Shown here piece by piece: positions 18,610 through 26,359 of a stretch of 64,000 nucleotides of DNA (its first letter is position 1; each line of letters opens with the position of its first letter). The stretch comes from JBDTSW01 sp963797835 (GTDB lineage Bacteria; Actinomycetota; Thermoleophilia; Solirubrobacterales; 70-9). Where the stretch lies: assembly GCA_963797835.1 (NCBI GenBank), contig CAWCRN010000029.1, forward strand, positions 1 through 64,000, written 5' to 3'. A program made the translations under genes and the position numbers. The notes beneath the pieces were generated by a model, which had not been told where the DNA came from, ran no database searches, and worked only from the letters and a program-made list of their open reading frames with translations.

Positions 18610-19557
18610 TCCGGGCCCTGGCCCCCGCCAGCGTCCGCCTCGACCTGGGTCCCGGCGCTGCCGGCGATCAGCGCCGGTAGGTCCTCCAGGCTGGCCGATC
18701 GCGGCGCGGCGGCCGGTGGCCTCCACGAACCGGCACACGGCCTCGACCTTCGGTCCCATCGATCCGCCGGCGAACTCGTGCTCCGCGAAGCGAGGCAGGC
18801 GTAGTGCGGCCGACCGGACGCTGGTCGGCGCCGCCCCAGTCCGCATAGACCGCGTCGACGTCGGTGGCGAGCACGAGAACGTCGGCCTCGAGCCCCGTCG
18901 CCAGCAGCGCCGATGCGAGGTCCTTGTCGATCACCGCCTCGACCCCTCGTGGCCGTCGCCGGCCTCGACCACAGGCACACCGCCTCCCCCGACGCAGACG
19001 ACGAGGAAGTCGCTCTCGACCAGCCACCGGATGGCCCTGAGCTGGATGATCTCCTTCGGCTCCGGCGAGGCGGCGACGCGGCGCCAGTGCTGGCCGTCGG
19101 GTTGCACCGTCCACCCGCGCTCGGCTGCGAGCCCATGAGCGCGCGCTGCTCGTCGTAGACGGGGCCGATGAACTTCGTCGGATTCGTCGAAGGCCGGATC
19201 CTCGGCGTCGACCAGCACCCGCGTCACCACGGTGACCGTGTCCTGATGATCGATCGCGTTATCGAGCTCGAGCTCGACGACGTAGCCGATCTGGCCCTCG
19301 GTCTCGGCGTCGAGGATGTCAAGCGGGTACGGATCACCTTCGCCGAAGGCGTCTTCCTTGAGGGCCAGAAGCCCGACCTGAGGGCCGTTGCCGTGCGTGA
19401 CCACTAGGCGCGTCGCCTCCGATACCGGCGCCAGAACGCGCGCCGCGGCCCTCGCGGCCAGGAGCTGATTGGATGCGGTCGCAGGCTCGCCGCGCTTGAG
19501 GAGGGCGTTGCCGCCAAGTGCGACCACCACCAGCGGAGCCTCCGAACGATCACTCAT
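18600..19557 (-). CDS. arcC: Carbamate kinase, many frame breaks
   Basis: The last enzyme of the arginine deiminase pathway: carbamoyl phosphate + ADP gives ATP + carbamate. Recognisable pieces in order are VVVALGGNALLKRGEPA, VTHGNGPQVGLLALKEDAF, PLDILDAETEGQIGYVVE, VVTRVLVDAEDPAF, LVVCVGGGGVPV, EAVIDKDLASALLA and VLVLATDVDAVY, which together cover the family's full length. At least four single-base frame changes (near 19170, 18950, 18830 and 18715) interrupt it. The ATG overlaps the ornithine carbamoyltransferase stop. Conserved motifs with no internal nonsense codons in the repaired frame argue for sequence error rather than decay. Confidence 0.85.
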
Positions 19558-20559
19558 GCCAGCGTGGCGACGAGGACCGCCTTGATCGTGTGCAGCCGAT
19601 TCTCGGCCTGGTCGAAGACGATGCTGGCCGGCGAGCGGAACACCTCGTCGGTGACCTCGAGGCCGCTCGGACATCCCCGTCGCCTCGGCGATCTCCTCGC
19701 CGACGACGGTCGCGGCATCGTGGAACGCCGGCAGGCAGTGCATGAATTTCACCTTGGGGTTGCCCGTGGCCGCGAGCAGGGCCGCGTTGACCTGGTAGGG
19801 GCCGAGCTAGGTCCGCCCGTTCGCTCCAGACCTCCTTCGGCTCGCCCATCGAGACCCAGACGTCGGTGTGGACGAAGTCGACGCCCCTCGACCCCTGCGG
19901 CGACGTCGTCGGTGATGGTGATCCTTGCGCCCGAGCGCTCCGCGAGCTCTGCGGCCATCTCGACGACGTCGTCCGGCGGTCGCAGCTCCTCCGGCACGAC
20001 GATGCGCACGTCCGAGCCCAGGATCGCCCCGGTGACCAACAGCGACCGGCCCATGTTGAAGCGCCCGTCGCCGACGAACGCGTAGGCGATCTCGTCGCAG
20101 GGCCGGCCGACCCGCTCCTGCATCGTCATGAAGTCGGCGAGCATCTGAGTCGGGTGCCACTCGTCGGTGAGGCCGTTGTAGACGGGCACGCCGGCGTACT
20201 TGGCCAGCTCCTCAACGTTCTCCTGGCCGGCGCCGCGGTACTCGATCGCGTCGAACATGCGGCCCAGCACCTGTGCCGGTGTCGGCGATCGACTCCTTGT
20301 GGCCCATCTGCGAGCCGGTCGGGTCGAGGTAGGTGACGTGTGCGCCCTGGTCGAAGGCGGCGACCTCGAACGCGCAGCGGGTGCGGGTCGAGGTCTTCTC
20401 GAAGATCAGCGCGATCTCCTTGCCCGACCAGCCGCGGCACCTCGTTGCCCGCGTACTTCGCGCTCTTCAGCGCCTGCCGAGAGGCGCAAGCAGGTAGAGC
20501 AGCTCATCGCGGCTGAAGTCGATCTCCTTGAGGAAGCTGCGGTTGCGAAGGTTGTACAT
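19554..20559 (-). CDS. arcB: Catabolic ornithine carbamoyltransferase, many frame breaks
   Basis: Converts citrulline + phosphate to ornithine + carbamoyl phosphate in arginine fermentation. It starts MYNLRNRSFLKEIDFS; carbamoyl-phosphate loop STRTRCAFEVA; then FDAIEYRG, DEWHPTQMLADFMT, AYVGDGR-like FVGDGRFNMG and the ornithine-site motif MHCLPAFHD; ends TIKAVLVATLA. Frame changes lie near 20440, 20270, 19890, 19810 and 19670. Its place between arginine deiminase and carbamate kinase makes the catabolic (ArcB) role much more likely than the biosynthetic ArgF role. Confidence 0.87.
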
Positions 20560-20575
20560 GTGGCCCTCCCAGGTC

Positions 20576-21798
20576 TCAGAAAGCGGGGTCGCGCTCGATC
20601 GGGCAGGTCATGCAGTGAGAGCCGCCGCGGCCGCGGCCGAGCTCGAAGCCCTCGATCGTGATCACCTCGATTCCCTCCTTGCGAAGGCGGGTGTTGGTGT
20701 CGACGTTGCGCTCGTAGGCGACGACGACTCCGGGCTCGAGGCAGACGACGTTGTTGCCGTCGTCCCACTGCTCGCGCGGCGGTCTCGAACGGATCGCCGC
20801 CGGTTGGGATGACACGGATCGAATCGATCCCCAGCGCCGATTCCATCGCCTCGACCACGCCGCCGTCGAACTGCCTCGGTGACCGGGATCTCGGGGTCGT
20901 CACCCGGGCGGATCGTCCAGACGCGAGCGCCGTCGACGACGTCGGGAAAGAGCGTCACCGCGTCGCGATCGATCATCGTCAGGACCGTGTCGAGGTGCAT
21001 GTAGGAGCGCGAGCGCGGCAGCATCACCGCGAGCACGAGCGAGGCCGACCCGGCCTTGAAGAGCTCGCGGGCGATCATGCCGACCGCCTGGGGGCTGGTC
21101 CGCTCGCCCATGCCGATCATCGCGACGCCCTTGCCGAGCGGCATCACGTCGCCGCCCTCGACCGTGGCGGGGCCCCAGTTGCTCTCGACCCCGCCGTGCC
21201 AGATCTTGAAGTCCTCGTCGGCGAACAGCGGGTGGTGGCGGTAGATCGCCTCCATGAAGACGGTCTCTGGCCGGCGCGCCGGCTTCGCCATCGGGTTCAG
21301 CGTGACCCCGTCGAAGATCCACGACGAGGGGTCGCGCTGGAAGATGAAGTTCGGCAGCGGCGGCACCAGCAGATCACCGCTGACGCTGGCGTCGTACTTG
21401 AGCCCGGCGCCGTCCTCCAGGTCCTCCTTGGTCATGCCGCCGATCAGGTAGTCGGCGACCTCGCGCGCGGTCGCCGCCGCGCCCACTCTCGACGCGAGCG
21501 CGCCAGCCGCAGGCCGACGTGCTTCTCGTCCAGGACCTGGTCGATGATCCAGTCGCGCGCCTCGGGGACGCCGAGCACGTCGGTCAGTAGTTCCTCCGCG
21601 TAGAGGACCTCGACGCCCCGGTCTCGCATCACCTCGACGAACGCGTCGTGCTCCTGCTTCGCCTGCTTGACCCAGATCACGTCGTCGAACAGCAGGTCGG
21701 CCGCGTTGGCGGGCGTCAGCCGGGTGTGCTCGAGTCCCGGCCGGTGGACGAGGACGCGGCGGAGCTTGCCGACCTCGGAGGCTGCGTTCGGGCGCCAT
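20576..21798 (-). CDS. arcA: Arginine deiminase, frame-broken
   Basis: Hydrolyses arginine to citrulline + ammonia. About 405 residues when repaired: VGKLRRVLVHRPG at the N-terminus, NFIFQRDPSSWI (catalytic Asp region), HGGVESNWGPATVEGGDV, SYMHLDTVLTMID (catalytic His/Asp), and the C-terminal GGSHCMTCP with the nucleophilic Cys; the catalytic set is complete. Frame changes lie near 21480, 20880 and 20775. The ATG shares a base with the transporter stop (TGATG). Sixteen nt separate it from the carbamoyltransferase start. Confidence 0.9.
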
Positions 21799-23351
21799 CA
21801 GCCGATCGCCGCCCCGAGCGCGAGGAAGATGCAGACGACGACGGCCGCCAGCCCGACGAAGGGCAGGACGAACTTGAGGTAGTGGTCGTAGCGCACCTTC
21901 GCGAGCACCAGTCCGCCCATGACGATCGCCGAGGTCGGGGTGATGTAGTTGACGAGCCCGGACGCCGACTGGTAGGCGGTCACCGCGATCGAGCGCTGCA
22001 CGTCGGCGAAGTCGGCAAGCGGCGCGAGGATCGGCATGATCAGCGCCGCGTGCCCCGACGAGGACGGCACCAGGAACGCGATCGGCAGGTTGACGATGAA
22101 CGCCAGCGGCCCGAAGATCGCGCCCGAGGTGCCGGTGACCGCGTCCTCGGTCCAGTGGATGATCGTGTCGGTGATCGCCGCGTCCTTCATCACCACGGTC
22201 ACCGCCCGTGCGAGGACGATGATCAGCGCCGCGCCGAGGAACTCGCCGGCGCCGGCGATGATCGCGTTCACGGTCTCGCTCCTCGCCGAGCTTGCCGATC
22301 AGCCCGATGATCACGGCGGCGACGATGAACACCACCGAGGACTCGGCGAAGTAGAAGGTCGTCGAAGGTGGGGAAGGGCCAGTCGCGCACCGAAGATCGT
22401 GTCCATCACGTCGGCCCAGGGCACGAAGCCGTAGATCATCACCGCGAAGGCGAGGAAGAAGACGCCCAGGATCCCCTTCTGGCGGCCGGTCAGCTGGGGC
22501 ACGTCCTCGACGAGGTCGCGCGCGACTCCTGCGCGTCGGCGTCCGAGATCCCGACGATCGAGCGGGACGGATCGCGGCTGATCCGGCGGCAGTACCTGAG
22601 CACGTAGCCGATCGCCAGGCCCGACGAGGACCACGAACATCAGGACCCGCAGGACGATCCCGTCGCCGACCTCGATGCCCGCCGCGTCCGAGGCGACGCC
22701 CGTTGCGAACGGGTTCACCGTCGAGGCGAGGACTCCGGTTCCGGCGCCGAGGAAGATGATCGACGCGGCGACGAGCCGGTCGTAGTTGAGCGCTAGCACC
22801 AGGGGGACGAGCAGCGCGAAGAAGCCCAGGGTCTCCTCCCACATCCCGTAGGTGGTGCCGCCCAGCGCGAAGATGCTCATCAGGACGATGACGAGGATCG
22901 AGCCGCTGTGCCTGAAGCGGAGGGCCAGGCGTCCGATGCCGGTCTGGATCGCCTCGGTCCTCATGGTCACGCTGACGAACGCGCCGACTGCGAGGACGAA
23001 GAGGAAGATCATCGCGGAGCCGTAGAGGAAGCCCGAGTGGAACGGGGCGACGTCGCCCCGCGCGTTCTCGATCCCGTAGAGGCCGTTCGGGATCGAGATC
23101 CACAGCTGGCGGAGCTGCTCGGGGATCGACTTGTCGACGCAGTCGCGGCTCTTGTCGCCCTGGTCGCACTCGGGGAGCTCCGCGTAGGTGCCGGGAACGG
23201 GGCCGCCCGACTTGGGGTCGAGCTCGTAGGTCCCGGACGGGATCAGGAACGAGAGGAGCCAGACGCTCAGCAGGACGATCGCGAGGACCGTGAAGGCGGT
23301 CGGGAACCTGCGTGGCTTCGGCGGATCGGTCTCACGGATCTCGTCGGTCAT
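21798..23351 (-). CDS. YfcC-family transporter, probable arginine/ornithine exchanger, frame-broken
   Basis: About 515 residues with some 12 hydrophobic segments: N-terminal TM (FTVLAIVLLSVWLLSFLIPSG), GSAMIFLFVLAVGAFVSV, STVNPFATGVAS, and the C-terminal FLVPSSSGHAALIMPILAPLAD typical of the YfcC/C4-dicarboxylate-carrier-like group. As first gene of the operon ahead of arcA-arcB-arcC, it most likely supplies arginine in exchange for ornithine (ArcD role); this is contextual inference. Frame changes lie near 22620, 22370 and 22280. GGAG precedes the ATG at 23351. Confidence 0.82.
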
Positions 23352-23443
23352 CTCCAACCCTCTCGTGTCGTCTGGGGGATCTCTTGCCGCAAGGACCTGC
23401 GGCCAGCGACATCGAGACCGTTTCAACGGACGGAGGGCGCCAC

Positions 23444-23458
23444 ATCCGTGCCAGCTAC
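23444..23458 (-). promoter_or_regulatory. Island motif copy H: GTAGCTGGCACGGAT
   Basis: On the minus strand it shares both half-sites, GTAG and CACGGAT, with copy F (GTAGTCACCACGGAT) but differs in the spacer. It lies about 100 bp upstream of the transporter start that opens the arginine deiminase operon. It is a weaker match. The rest of 23352-23538 shows no gene. Confidence 0.35.
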
Positions 23459-23538
23459 GGAGCTCGCGCGGGCGCTCCCTACTGAGAAGCGCTCTCGCGG
23501 CTATTGAAGTCGCTGCAGAGGGCTAGCACCCGACCCGA

Positions 23539-23679
23539 TCACTCCTTCTCCTGCCTGCCCGCAACCACGAGGCCGGCCCGCCAGCCGGGCGCGCGTCCTC
23601 CGGCCGGCGGTTGAATCGACTCGGCGTCGATTCCGCTGCGCGCGACCACCCACGCGATCACCGAGTTTGAGTTCCACAT
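23539..23679 (-). pseudogene. C-terminal gene remnant abutting the tRNA-Val gene
   Basis: A 46-residue open frame (NSNSVIAWVVARSG ... PPAGGRAPGWRAGLVVAG) that reads like the conserved C-terminus of a larger protein whose N-terminal part is missing. Its open frame extends upstream only into the tRNA gene, so the body of the gene was removed at or near the tRNA boundary. I remember similar NSN...GGRAPGW tails in uncharacterised proteins but cannot name the family. It could be an island-end gene cut during integration. Confidence 0.35.
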
Positions 23680-23693
23680 CTCACCTGTCGCAG

Positions 23694-23765
23694 TGGGCGC
23701 GGCTGGTTTCGAACCAGCGACCTCTCGCGTGTGAAGCGAGCGCTCTCCCACTGAGCTACGCGCCC
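23694..23765 (-). tRNA. tRNA-Val (anticodon CAC)
   Basis: On the minus strand: acceptor GGGCGCG/CGCGCCC, D arm GCTC...GAGC, anticodon stem CTCGC/GCGAG with loop TTCACAC, T arm GCTGG-TTCGAAA-CCAGC and discriminator A. It is 72 nt with no encoded CCA. It is complete and foldable. Its 3' end faces the stress-gene block and its 3' half is duplicated at 3498-3542. Confidence 0.95.
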
Positions 23766-23810
23766 GAGGGCGGGGATTGTAGATCGGCCCATATGTTGTG
23801 ATGGAGGGGC

Positions 23811-24725
23811 ATGGCCGATTCGAGGGACCTCGACTTCACGTACTCGCTGACCGACCGGATCTTCCGGCTCAGCCTCGGTGAGCTGGCGGATTTCAGCGGT
23901 GCCAAGTACGACGGCGACTTCTCGCTCACGCTGGAGGAGGCGCAGCGGCGAAAGCACGACTACGTCGCCGAGCAGATCGGGATCGGGCCCGGCCGCCGCC
24001 TGGTGGACCTCGGGTGCGGCTGGGGGCCGCTGCTCGCGTACGTCCGCGGCCGTGGCGCGAAGGGCGTCGGGCTGACCCTGTCGTCGGCACAGGCCGAGGC
24101 CTGCCGCCGCCACGGCCTGGACGTGCACCTGAAGGACGTGCTGGAGCTGACCCCCGAGTCGTTCGGCCGCTTCGACGCGGCGGCGAGCCTGGGCGCCTTC
24201 GAGCACTTCTGCTCGCCCGAGGACTACGAGGCGGGCCGCCAGGAGGAGATCTACCGCGGCTTCTTCGAGCGGGTGGCCGGCGTGCTCCCCGACGGGGCCC
24301 GGCTCTACCTCCAGACGATGGTGTTCGGGCGCAACATGCTGCCCCCCGAGCAGCTCGATCGGATCGACATCAACGCTCCCCGCGACTCCGACGAGTGGTA
24401 CCTCGCCCTGATGATGCGCCAGTTCCCCGGCTCGTGGCTTCCGTCCGGCGCCCAGCAGATCGAGCGCTGCGCGGAGCCGCGCTTCACGCTGGTCTCGAGC
24501 GAGAGCGGCCGGCTCGACTACATCGAGACGATCCGCCAATGGCGCAGGCGGTTCGGGGAGCGCAGCTTTCGAAAGACGCTCATGAAGCTTCAGCTCGTGC
24601 CCCGGTGGCTGACCAGCTCCGACTTCAGGCTTGCGTTCACCTCCGGGGTGAGCGCCAACAGCGTCTGCTTCGAGCGCGAGCTGCTCGACCACCGCCGGAT
24701 GGTGTTCGAGAAGCAGCCGCGCTGA
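23811..24725 (+). CDS. Cyclopropane-fatty-acyl-phospholipid synthase-family methyltransferase
   Basis: A 304-residue SAM-dependent methyltransferase. The SAM motif is LVDLGCGWGPLLAYV, followed by GVGLTLSSAQAE and the family-type SLGAFEHFCSPEDY (active-site loop) and a C-terminal RQWRRRFGERSFRK helix. It acts on lipid acyl chains, adding a methyl or methylene group. It has a strong GGAGGGG ribosome site. Homologues normally sit next to DUF1365 and the FAD amine oxidase; here those genes lie 20 kb away, on the other side of the putative island, in the same orientation. Confidence 0.88.
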   Translation: MADSRDLDFTYSLTDRIFRLSLGELADFSGAKYDGDFSLTLEEAQRRKHDYVAEQIGIGPGRRLVDLGCGWGPLLAYVRGRGAKGVGLTLSSAQAEACRRHGLDVHLKDVLELTPESFGRFDAAASLGAFEHFCSPEDYEAGRQEEIYRGFFERVAGVLPDGARLYLQTMVFGRNMLPPEQLDRIDINAPRDSDEWYLALMMRQFPGSWLPSGAQQIERCAEPRFTLVSSESGRLDYIETIRQWRRRFGERSFRKTLMKLQLVPRWLTSSDFRLAFTSGVSANSVCFERELLDHRRMVFEKQPR

Positions 24726-24728
24726 GCG

Positions 24729-25223
24729 CTACCGCACCGAGACGAGGTCGATGACGAAGACGAGGGTGGCGTCGGGGCCGATGTCGGGCGGTTGGCCGGC
24801 GGGGCCGTATGCCAGGTCGGGCGGGATCGTGAGCTGGCGGCGCCCGCCCTCCTTCATCCCCGCTACGCCCTCGTCCCAGCCGGGGATCACCGAGCCGGCG
24901 CCGAGCTCGAACTCGAACGGCTCGCGGTCCCAGGAGGAGTCGAACTCCTGGCCGGTCGCCTGGTCGACGCCCACGTACTCGACGGTAACGGTGTCCCCCG
25001 CCGCCGCGGTCGCGCCGTCGCCCTCGACGATGTCCTCGCTCACCAGCTCGGTGGGCGGCTCGCCCGAGGTGTCGGGCACCGGCTTCTCGGAGAGGTCGGT
25101 GGAGACCTCGGCCGAGCCGGAGTCGTCCTCGGTGTCGTCCCCGCCGCGGGCGATGAGCACCGCGCCCACGACGATCGCGAGAGCCGCGGTGAAGCCGATG
25201 ATCGCGACGAGGCGGCGGTCCAT
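24729..25223 (-). CDS. FKBP-type peptidyl-prolyl isomerase, membrane-anchored
   Basis: 164 residues: an N-terminal uncleaved signal anchor (LVAIIGFTAALAIVVGAVLIA), an acidic Ser/Thr/Asp linker, then an FKBP domain (VTVEYVGVDQATGQEFDSSWDREPFEFELG, VIPGWDEGVAGMKEGGRRQLTIPPDLAYG). Catalyses proline cis-trans isomerisation outside the membrane, assisting folding of secreted proteins. The start MDRRLVAI at 25223 is preferred over one 10 codons upstream that has no conserved residues. It is convergent with the methyltransferase. Confidence 0.88.
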   Translation of the reverse strand: MDRRLVAIIGFTAALAIVVGAVLIARGGDDTEDDSGSAEVSTDLSEKPVPDTSGEPPTELVSEDIVEGDGATAAAGDTVTVEYVGVDQATGQEFDSSWDREPFEFELGAGSVIPGWDEGVAGMKEGGRRQLTIPPDLAYGPAGQPPDIGPDATLVFVIDLVSVR

Positions 25224-25233
25224 GCGGCCGGTG

Positions 25234-25249
25234 ATCCTACCGGTAGGAT
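25234..25249. promoter_or_regulatory. Perfect 16-bp palindrome ATCCTACCGGTAGGAT
   Basis: Self-complementary over all 16 positions, centred 18 bp upstream of the FKBP start and 130 bp before the SRP RNA. It could be an operator for the isomerase gene or a structural element; no regulator is identified. Confidence 0.4.
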
Positions 25250-25375
25250 TCACTGTGGATCGTGCTAGGCGGGGCGTTAGCGGTGCCCTGTAACCCGCAG
25301 TCCGCTCTAGCGGGGCTGATAGCTCGTCCGAGGGTGTGAGGCCCTCGGGGCCAGTACGCCGCAGGCGGCGTTGAC

Positions 25376-25471
25376 GGTCAGGTCCCGCGCAATGCGCGCC
25401 CGTGAACCAGGTCAGGTCCGGAAGGAAGCAGCCTTAAGCGGTAGCGGGCAAGTGCCGCGGTAAGCCTGACC
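25376..25471 (+). ncRNA. ffs: Bacterial small SRP RNA (4.5S-type)
   Basis: Contains the invariant domain IV loop sequence ACCAGGTCAGGTCCGGAAGG continuing with AAGCAGCC, flanked by pairing ends GGTCAGG (25376) and CCTGACC (25465). It binds Ffh for co-translational targeting of membrane proteins. It lies upstream of dnaX, a common actinobacterial arrangement. Adjacent hairpin sequence at 25330-25350 (CCGAGGGTGTGAGGCCCTCGG) could be part of a longer precursor. Exact ends are approximate. Confidence 0.92.
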
Positions 25472-25542
25472 CGAGCAAGCCACGGCGGGCACGCCCGGGG
25501 ACCTCTCTCGAGGACGGGCCGCACGATCCTGCTCGTCTTCGG

Positions 25543-26211
25543 TTAGTGGTCGTGCCCGTCGTGCTCGTGCGTCTCGGGGACGGCCGGCGCCAGGTTGGCG
25601 ATCTCGGCCGGGGTGAGGCCGCCGGACTTGCGGGGTGTGATCCCGCCTGAGTTGCCGCCGACGCCGCCGGAGCCACCGTCACCGCCGCCCTTCTTCGGGC
25701 ACTTGCGGGTGTAGACCACGCGGACCGGCTTGCGTGGGGTGGTGTTGTCGTTGTGGCTCCACGACAGGTGGAGATGGTTGCCACGCCCGTGGCCGGAATC
25801 GCCGTTGTAGCCGACCCAGCGCATCGGCATCCGGACCTGGTCCTGGTGTGGCTCGAACTTCTTGGCGAGCTGGTCGATCAGGCCCCAGCGGCCGTCGCTG
25901 GCGGGGATGATGTCGGCGGCGAGGCCGATCGGATGCTCGCCGTTGGCCGCATGGCCGGTGGGCGCGTAGCCGTCGGTGACGAAGATCTTGTAGTTGCGCT
26001 TCATCCACTTGATGTCGGGAATGAGGCGCCGGTCGATCTTCTCGCCGGGGAAGCCCGGGATCCGGACGAACTTGCCGCCACCGGTCGTCTTGCACAGCAC
26101 CTTCGAGATCCGCTCCGAGCGCATCTCGCCCTGCGCGGGCATGGCGAGGAGGCCGGCGAGCGCGATGACGAGGCCGGCGACGACGACTGATCTCGCGAAA
26201 CGACGCGACAT
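25543..26211 (-). CDS. Secreted M15/hedgehog-fold-type peptidase-like protein with His-rich tail
   Basis: 222 residues starting MSRRFARSVVVAGLVIALAG (signal peptide, cleavage after AQG likely). The core GEHPIGLAADIIP and GRGNHLHLSW supplies the H-x6-D and HxH metal ligands of D-Ala-D-Ala carboxypeptidase/M15-like folds. The C-terminus after about residue 165 is Gly-rich and then ends ETHEHDGHDH, a possible metal-binding tail. Likely acts on peptidoglycan or is a metal-binding cell-wall protein. The start at 26211 was chosen because the signal peptide begins there. Confidence 0.7.
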   Translation of the reverse strand: MSRRFARSVVVAGLVIALAGLLAMPAQGEMRSERISKVLCKTTGGGKFVRIPGFPGEKIDRRLIPDIKWMKRNYKIFVTDGYAPTGHAANGEHPIGLAADIIPASDGRWGLIDQLAKKFEPHQDQVRMPMRWVGYNGDSGHGRGNHLHLSWSHNDNTTPRKPVRVVYTRKCPKKGGGDGGSGGVGGNSGGITPRKSGGLTPAEIANLAPAVPETHEHDGHDH

Positions 26212-26359
26212 AAAAGGGGTGGGGCGAGGAGCTCCCCAGGCTCCTAGATCGGCACCTTGGCGCCTAGCTGAAGCCAAGTCAAGCCGTACCCGCAAAGTGC
26301 AAGGTAGTAACCCTGAGCCTTTCAGGCGGTCCGCCTGCCCACCACTAGACTCAAACGGG

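Larger units (their letters stand above)
3498..23765. mobile_element. Putative genomic island integrated in the 3' end of tRNA-Val(CAC)
   Basis: The segment is bounded on the right by a complete tRNA-Val gene (minus strand, 3' end pointing into the segment) and on the left by a same-orientation 45-nt copy of the 3' half of that tRNA. This is the geometry left by site-specific integration into a tRNA 3' end. Cargo is stress, redox, metal and arginine-fermentation genes with shared operator-like motifs. The flanking genes (DUF1365 left, CFA-type methyltransferase right) are usual neighbours in other bacteria. No integrase, excisionase or transposase is recognisable inside, so the element, if real, is old or was mobilised in trans. 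This is inference from junction geometry. Confidence 0.5.

Noticed and set aside
3543..23693. Prophage or integrative conjugative element
   Set aside because: No integrase, capsid, terminase, relaxase or conjugation gene is recognisable; the block can only be called a putative island.
23539..23751. 70-residue minus-strand protein across 23539-23751
   Set aside because: Its first 24 codons are translated tRNA-Val sequence; only the downstream 46-residue part could be a real protein remnant.
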